Shown here piece after piece: positions 59,050 through 64,000 of a stretch of 64,000 bases of DNA; positions within the stretch are counted from its first letter, which is position 1, and each line of letters begins with the position of its first letter. The position numbers and the translations under genes were made by a program. Location: contig JBITNC010000001.1 of the NCBI GenBank assembly GCA_050084985.1, positions 166,842,001-166,906,000 of the forward strand, written 5' to 3'. The DNA comes from Nageia nagi. Taxonomy: Eukaryota > Pinophyta. The notes beneath the pieces are model-generated. The model ran no database searches. It was not told the DNA's origin and was given only the letters and a program-made list of their open reading frames with translations.

Positions 59050-60290
59050 AGAACCATAATGAAGTATAAACCCAACTATTGGGGAAATTATAAAAGTAGA
59101 ACTTCAAATACTCCTTGAAGTTGATTTCATTTATCCTGTATTTGATACCTAATGGTTTTCTCCATTGGTTATTATACCTTAAAAAAAGGTAAGTGGAGGA
59201 TTTGTATTGATTATAGGGATCTAAACAAAGCCACCAAGAAAGATTACTTTCCACTTTTATTTATTTATCAGGTATTGGATACCCATTTTGGTAAGCCATA
59301 TTTCACCTTTTTAGATGGTTTTGGTGGATATAATAAAATACAAGTAGCTCCTAAAGACCAAGATAAGACCACCTTCACTTATCTGTGGGGAATATTTGCA
59401 TTCAAATTTCTTCCATTTAGACTTTGCAATGTGCTTATAACTATCCAAAGAGCATTGTTGATAATCTTTTCTAATATCACACATGACCACTTTGAGGTAT
59501 ATATGGATGACTTCACTATTTATGGTGACACTTTTAACCAAACTCTAGATAGTTTGGAGAATGTATTCATTTAGTGTAGAGAAAAACACCTATCCTTGAT
59601 TCATGAAAAATATTTTATGATGATGATAGAAGGTATTATACTTAATCATCACATCTCTAGAAAAGGCATAGAAGTGGATCATGATAAAGTCGCAATAAAA
59701 ATAATAATCTCTACCCTCTAAAAAAAGTGATAGATGTGTAGAGTTTCTTAGGATATGTTGGATACTATAGATGTTTTATGAAATAATTCAATAACATGGT
59801 CACTCATTTATTCACATTATTTCTAAAGGATGTTGAATTTCATTAGACTCTCAAGTTCCAACAAGCCTTTACTATGTTGAAGCATCAAATTTTGATAATA
59901 ACTATTTTGTGGGGACCTAATTGAAAGCTACCTTTTCACATACACATGGATGCATCAAATAAAACATTGGATGTAACTATAGCATAGGAAGAAAATAGAG
60001 AATATTATGCCATCTGTTGTATTAGTAAAAGCTTACATGGACACAAGCTAGACTATATAGTGATAGAGAAATAATTTCTCATAGTGGTGTATTCCATTAA
60101 CAAATTCTAACACTATATCATAGGATGCCATTTATATGTATACATAGATCACTTTGCTATAAGATACCAAATGAATAAGCCTCTTGTGAATTATATAATA
60201 GTTATATACATAATCCTACTTCAAGAGTTTGATATCACCATAATTGATAAACCAACTCATAATAATGTGGTCATTGATTTCCTATCATAG
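59050..60290 (+). pseudogene. pol: Reverse transcriptase and RNase H of element G (degenerate)
   Basis: RT begins near 59100 with VDFIYPVFDT. The 140-codon frame 59152-59574 carries GKWRICIDYRDLNKATKKDY, FTFLDGFGGYNKIQVAPKDQ, DKTTFTYLWGIFAFK and the intact box VYMDDFTIYGD (about 59497-59530). After a stop it continues HLSLIHEKYF and GIEVDHD. RNase H follows at about 59930-60200 (LPFHIHMDASNKTLD; YIDHFAIRYQMNKPLVN). LLQEFDITIIDKP ends the domain. Motifs resemble Athila-branch RT. Confidence 0.85.
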
Positions 60291-60489
60291 ATTCCTACAA
60301 AATAGTTTTAGATCCCATTTAAGATAAGTTCCCAGATGAAGATCTCTTTTACAATATTGACCCTTAATCCTTGATAAACCAATATTTCCATTGATTTTAT
60401 GATAGGATAATTCCTCCCATACTTTTCTATAAAGGAGAAAAATGACTCATCAATTTTAACCACCATGACATGTGGGTTAAAAACTTTTT

Positions 60490-60740
60490 TAAATTGAGAT
60501 AGACCACATCCTAAGGAGATGCATGTGTGAGGATGAGACATATGACATCATTCATGCATTAAATACCAAAACATGTGGAGGATATTTGGTACAAATAATA
60601 ACACATAGAATATTGAATATAGGATATTACTATTCATTAATATTTAAAGATATTATAGAATTCATAGCCACATCAATGGTGTATGAATGTGGCAAAATTG
60701 GAAATAGTGGTGGTGACTATCTCTTGAAGGAGAGGAGCTA
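60490..60740 (+). pseudogene. pol: Integrase zinc finger of element G
   Basis: The 72-codon frame from 60523 reads CEDETYDIIHALNTKTCGGY, then THRILNIGYYYSLIFKDIIE and MVYECGKIGNSGG. It is the HHCC finger with several ligands replaced. It should lead into the integrase core, but no D,D35E core was found to the right. Confidence 0.7.
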
Positions 60741-62798
60741 ATTGTGAAAACCCAATTTAGGGTATAAAGGGTCAATCTCCCTCTATCATGGTTTGATTTG
60801 GCATACTTCTTGAAGAGGTATATCACCTATTGACACTTTACTATCATTCATGGTATCCATCTCAAGTTCCTCGCACACTTGTACCATTACTAAAGACTAA
60901 AGTGTGTTTTGAACATTCCATTCTTCTTATCCAAATAATTGGAGCAAATAGATGATAATTTTAAGGTTAACCATAATTCTACTTAACTTATCCATCAAGG
61001 GCTAGTGAAGCTCATAATTATGGATGCCCTAACAAGACTACTAGTACCAAGGATTTTTTGTGGTCCAACTTTTGTAAAGGGAAATATCATACTTAAAACA
61101 CAAATGATAGTATCTTGAGGAGAAACCATGTAGGGGAAAAAACCTACAAATAAAAGACAAGGATCCTAAGAGTATGAATTCATCTTAAGAAAGAAGATCA
61201 TAAAAGAAATGACATAGGGAAGTACATATTTTCTCTCCTCTAGTTTGCAAAAAAGAATTCACCATCAAATGATAGTTAAAGGTTGCTTGTGAGAGCAACA
61301 AAAAGTTGAAGGAGAAATTATAATATCTTATATTTGACTTAAAGTAAGCATTGGTGAAATTGTTTTAGAAGGAGGTACCCTCTACAACATTGATATATCT
61401 ATTGCAAGCCCATGAGAAACTGTAAATAGAAAGTGCAAAGTTACATGATGAAGATAGGGATATGCATACAAATCATGAGGAATATCAACTCAACAAGGGA
61501 AATACCTCAATGTATGAACCAATAATAATGATATTTGAAGTATAAGAATCATTAAGGGAACCTTCCGATCTTCCTACTAGCACTATCAAGGAAGAGGGGA
61601 AGAAGAAATCAAAGAAAATGAGATGAGTGAGCATGAAGAGATCATGGACCCACTTGTTGGATTCTATAGGGAAATCAAACAACTGCCACCCCCTATTGAT
61701 ACCATAGTAAGGGTATTTTCAATTACCCATTTCATATCAAAATTTGTTATGCTAATTTATCTTGGAGAATATGCATTTGATAGACTATAAAATAAAATTT
61801 TCTTTTTGTCAAACAAGGTTAAATAGTTAAGGGTTAAATTGAGCCAAATCAAATAACAACATGCTTTTGATAAAAAGGAAATGAGCCTTTTAAAACAATA
61901 ATTAGGCTATTATAAGGAAAGGATAGGGAAGTTAGAATAACTAATCCCTTTAGTGAGAGGTTTTAGACCCCCTCTTCATATTTATTCATTAATGTTGAAA
62001 GAGCAATTTTATCTATTCTTAATTTTTAAACTTTTTGTTAGGAATAAATATCAAATTGATATTGTAGTGGATTTATAAACTATTTAGTGTATAATAAATG
62101 CTACCTAGAATGATATTATCTTGAAACTCTTTAATTACAACTACTACCTCCCCACTCAAACTTATTACAATCCAAATCCTTAGGTTGGCAATGTATAAAT
62201 CAAGGCTTTTACATCCACACTATGAATAAAAGGCTTTCGTTACAAAGCTACCATAGAGTATGAATTAGAGAGGCAAAGGACATAAGGATTGATACTAAGA
62301 TGGGAGAATGTATACCCTAGCTTCATAATATAAGAACTCAAAGAGTGGGCCAATGGTTTTAGGTGCAGAGAAAAAAATATAGAAATCAAGGAAAAGATGC
62401 TTGAATGAGTGTAGATTATGTTTCATGTGTATATAGATGAAGCCATGATAGGTGTCATGGATAGATATCAATGTTTACCTCTTTTTCTAAGAAGGAGAGA
62501 GCTTATTTTATGAATAAACTATGAAAAGGTATCTAAGAAGTTTCTTTAGTAAATAGAGTTGATACATTATGAAAAGTCAAACAAGTTGGAATTAAGTAGT
62601 GAAAATGATATGTATGCAGTCTAGTACCCCATTTTACCTATGTAGAAATTGAAATATAGTGGTTTAAGGTAGCCATATTCAATGGGTACTATTTTAGTGA
62701 ATCTAGACTAAACCCAAGACCTCTTGATTTCAATAGGCAAGTTGATCAACAACACCTTTGTAATGCATCAGGATATGAAAAACCCTTTAAGTCAAGGC
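60741..62798 (+). pseudogene. Unassigned region between the integrase finger and the 3' LTR of G
   Basis: About 2 kb with stretches that look formerly coding. At 60770-61080 one frame reads LVKLIIMDALTRLLVPRIFC with few stops. At 61140-61620 it is charged and helix-rich (LLQAHEKLQIESAKLHDEDR when the stops are ignored at one site; NHEEYQLNKGNTSMYEPIIM is continuous). At 62180-62770 another stretch includes EAKDIRINTKMGECIP and LNPRPLDFNRQVDQ. In Athila elements an env-like frame can occupy this position; I see no membrane segment or signal peptide to support that. The integrase core is missing. Confidence 0.4.
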
Positions 62799-62809
62799 CC
62801 AGGGGGAGA
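62799..62809 (+). other. Polypurine tract of element G
   Basis: CCAGGGGGAGA directly precedes the LTR terminus TGAGTTGTGG. It is a strong purine tract and fixes the plus orientation and the LTR start. Confidence 0.8.
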
Positions 62810-63962
62810 TGAGTTGTGGAAATGAATAGTTTTTAAGAATTATTTTATGGAATTCAATTTACTTTTTAAGTGCATAAAAATCCTATAGCCTATGTTTTGG
62901 ACCAAATATAATTTTCATTTATGGTTTAAATAATGAATGAATTTTGATATGAAAATGTACATTTTATGTCCTTTTTGCATGAATTTCCTTGAATATTTTA
63001 TACCATAATTTTTATGTAGGATAAATTGAATATATCAAGGTGTTTAAATGTACTTGCAATAATTCTTAACTATTGATTATTGATTCACCTATATGATTAG
63101 ATTTAGTTTACAGAGTAATATCCATAAAGCACATAGAGATCTTTGCACGAATCAATGTATCCATCGTTTATTGCATGAAGACAAAGATAAATTAAAATGT
63201 GATCAATGGGTGAAATAGAAATGGAAGAAGTAATTTATTATTTGTAATTATATATATTCTTTAGGTTTTTTATTCATATTAATATAAAATGTAATAGTCT
63301 AAAAGATAATGGGATGATATAAAATAGAGAATCAATCATATGCAATACTAATTGTCTATGTAAGAATTTTGGAACAATGATATGTAATACTTTTGAAATG
63401 AATAAAGAGTATAATTCCTTTTATATTTATTAGTATCTATTAATATAAATTGAACTCTAGTTTGGGAAGGGATCCACCTACAACTTAGTTGAACCATAAC
63501 TTCTAGTTAGTATTTTTAATTTTTATTTTATATTCTTCATGTCATAGTGTGTAGAGTCCATAGTTTTGTATCATGATCTCGATAAATACCATGTGTTTCT
63601 CTAATTATTGTCATCTATTGTTGGCCATTTGTTCTAGTATTTACAATTATTTGAGTTTAAATAGTTTGAGTTCATTTTCTCTTAAAATTTAAGTTATTTT
63701 TCAGCATTATGGTTTGATAGAATATAATTTCTTTCACCAATGTCTATTATTTTCCATAGAATTCTTTCCTTGTTATCAAAGTTATTGATTTTGGTATAGT
63801 ATTCAAGCATTTTCCTTTCATCATATTTAGTAAGAATAGATTAGAATTATTTTTCATATGATCAATCACAAATCCAATTTGCACATGTATTAGAAGACCC
63901 TTGGAAATCAAGTTGGCTTCAAATTGACAATTAAATGATATATAGAAAACCAATCACTTGCA
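62810..63962 (+). repeat. Right (3') LTR of element G
   Basis: It begins TGAGTTGTGGAAATG and parallels 34629-35791 plus 40887-41056, with an uninterrupted GTTATTGAT at the site where E is inserted in the other copy. It ends near CACTTGCA. It lacks about 180 bases present in the left LTR. Confidence 0.8.
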
Positions 63963-64000
63963 ATGGCTATTGAATCTAGTATGAAAATATAGTGATCTTT
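63963..64000. other. Right flank of element G
   Basis: Only 38 bases are visible; nothing was recognised. Confidence 0.4.

Larger units (their letters stand above)
34629..63962 (+). mobile_element. Element G: Athila-like Ty3/gypsy retrotransposon carrying two nested elements
   Basis: LTRs of about 1.15 kb are found at 34629-41056 (interrupted by element E) and 62810-63962. The primer site beside the left LTR and the purine tract beside the right LTR give plus orientation. Interior order: gag (split by element F), protease, RT, RNase H, integrase zinc finger, then a broken unknown region. RT motifs (DYRDLNKATKKDYFPL, YMDDFTIYGD) resemble the Athila branch. The integrase core was not found. 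Flanking pentamers GCTGA and ATGGC do not match. Confidence 0.8.

Overview
The window looks like intergenic DNA from a plant with a large, repeat-rich nuclear genome. It is very A+T-rich (about 70% by eye) and CpG is strikingly rare. Almost everything recognisable is LTR retrotransposon: chromoviral and non-chromoviral Ty3/gypsy and Ty1/copia families typical of seed plants. Their primer sites resemble the plant initiator-Met tRNA complement, TGGTATCAGAGC or variants. I found no convincing host gene, tRNA, rRNA, CRISPR array or organellar insert. The species cannot be named from this sequence. All coordinates of degenerate elements are by-eye alignments and may be off by a few to some tens of bases.

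Layout. (1) 1-1790 is the 3' end of a plus-strand chromovirus-like gypsy element (called C here), with integrase, chromodomain-like tail, polypurine tract and a 387-bp 3' LTR. Its reverse transcriptase and RNase H have been lost in an internal deletion. (2) 1791-3665 holds a dispersed-repeat copy and two adjacent foldback (MITE-like) elements. (3) 3666-27819 is a minus-strand Tekay/Del-like chromovirus (A) with LTRs of about 3.07 kb. Its integrase is split by an unclassified segment with a CACTA-type terminus (7791-9413) and by a complete smaller gypsy element (B, 9414-16015). Its right (5') LTR carries a 5.2-kb unclassified insertion (21105-26371). (4) 27838-28850 is a small tandem array. (5) 29029-33705 is an LTR pair around a pol-less interior (D, LARD-like), with a near-identical 5-bp target duplication. 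(6) 34629-63962 is a plus-strand Athila-like gypsy element (G). Its left LTR contains a whole minus-strand Ty1/copia element (E, 35792-40881, perfect GTTAT target duplication). Its gag is split by a minus-strand gypsy element (F, 43863-57712) with LTRs of about 1.98 kb.

How the parts work together. Each family shows the expected order of parts: LTR, primer site, gag, protease, RT, RNase H, integrase, polypurine tract, LTR. Nesting gives relative ages: B is younger than A, and E and F are younger than G. No element looks autonomous. Stops are frequent and often fall where Trp, Gln or Arg codons are expected. Several catalytic residues are changed, for example YLDD to YLDG in the RT of F.

The most unusual item is a region of about 4 kb downstream of integrase in F. 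It keeps long same-strand reading frames, with a charged linker and a coiled coil, and I cannot assign it to a known retroelement domain. I saw no evidence of an undescribed host system.
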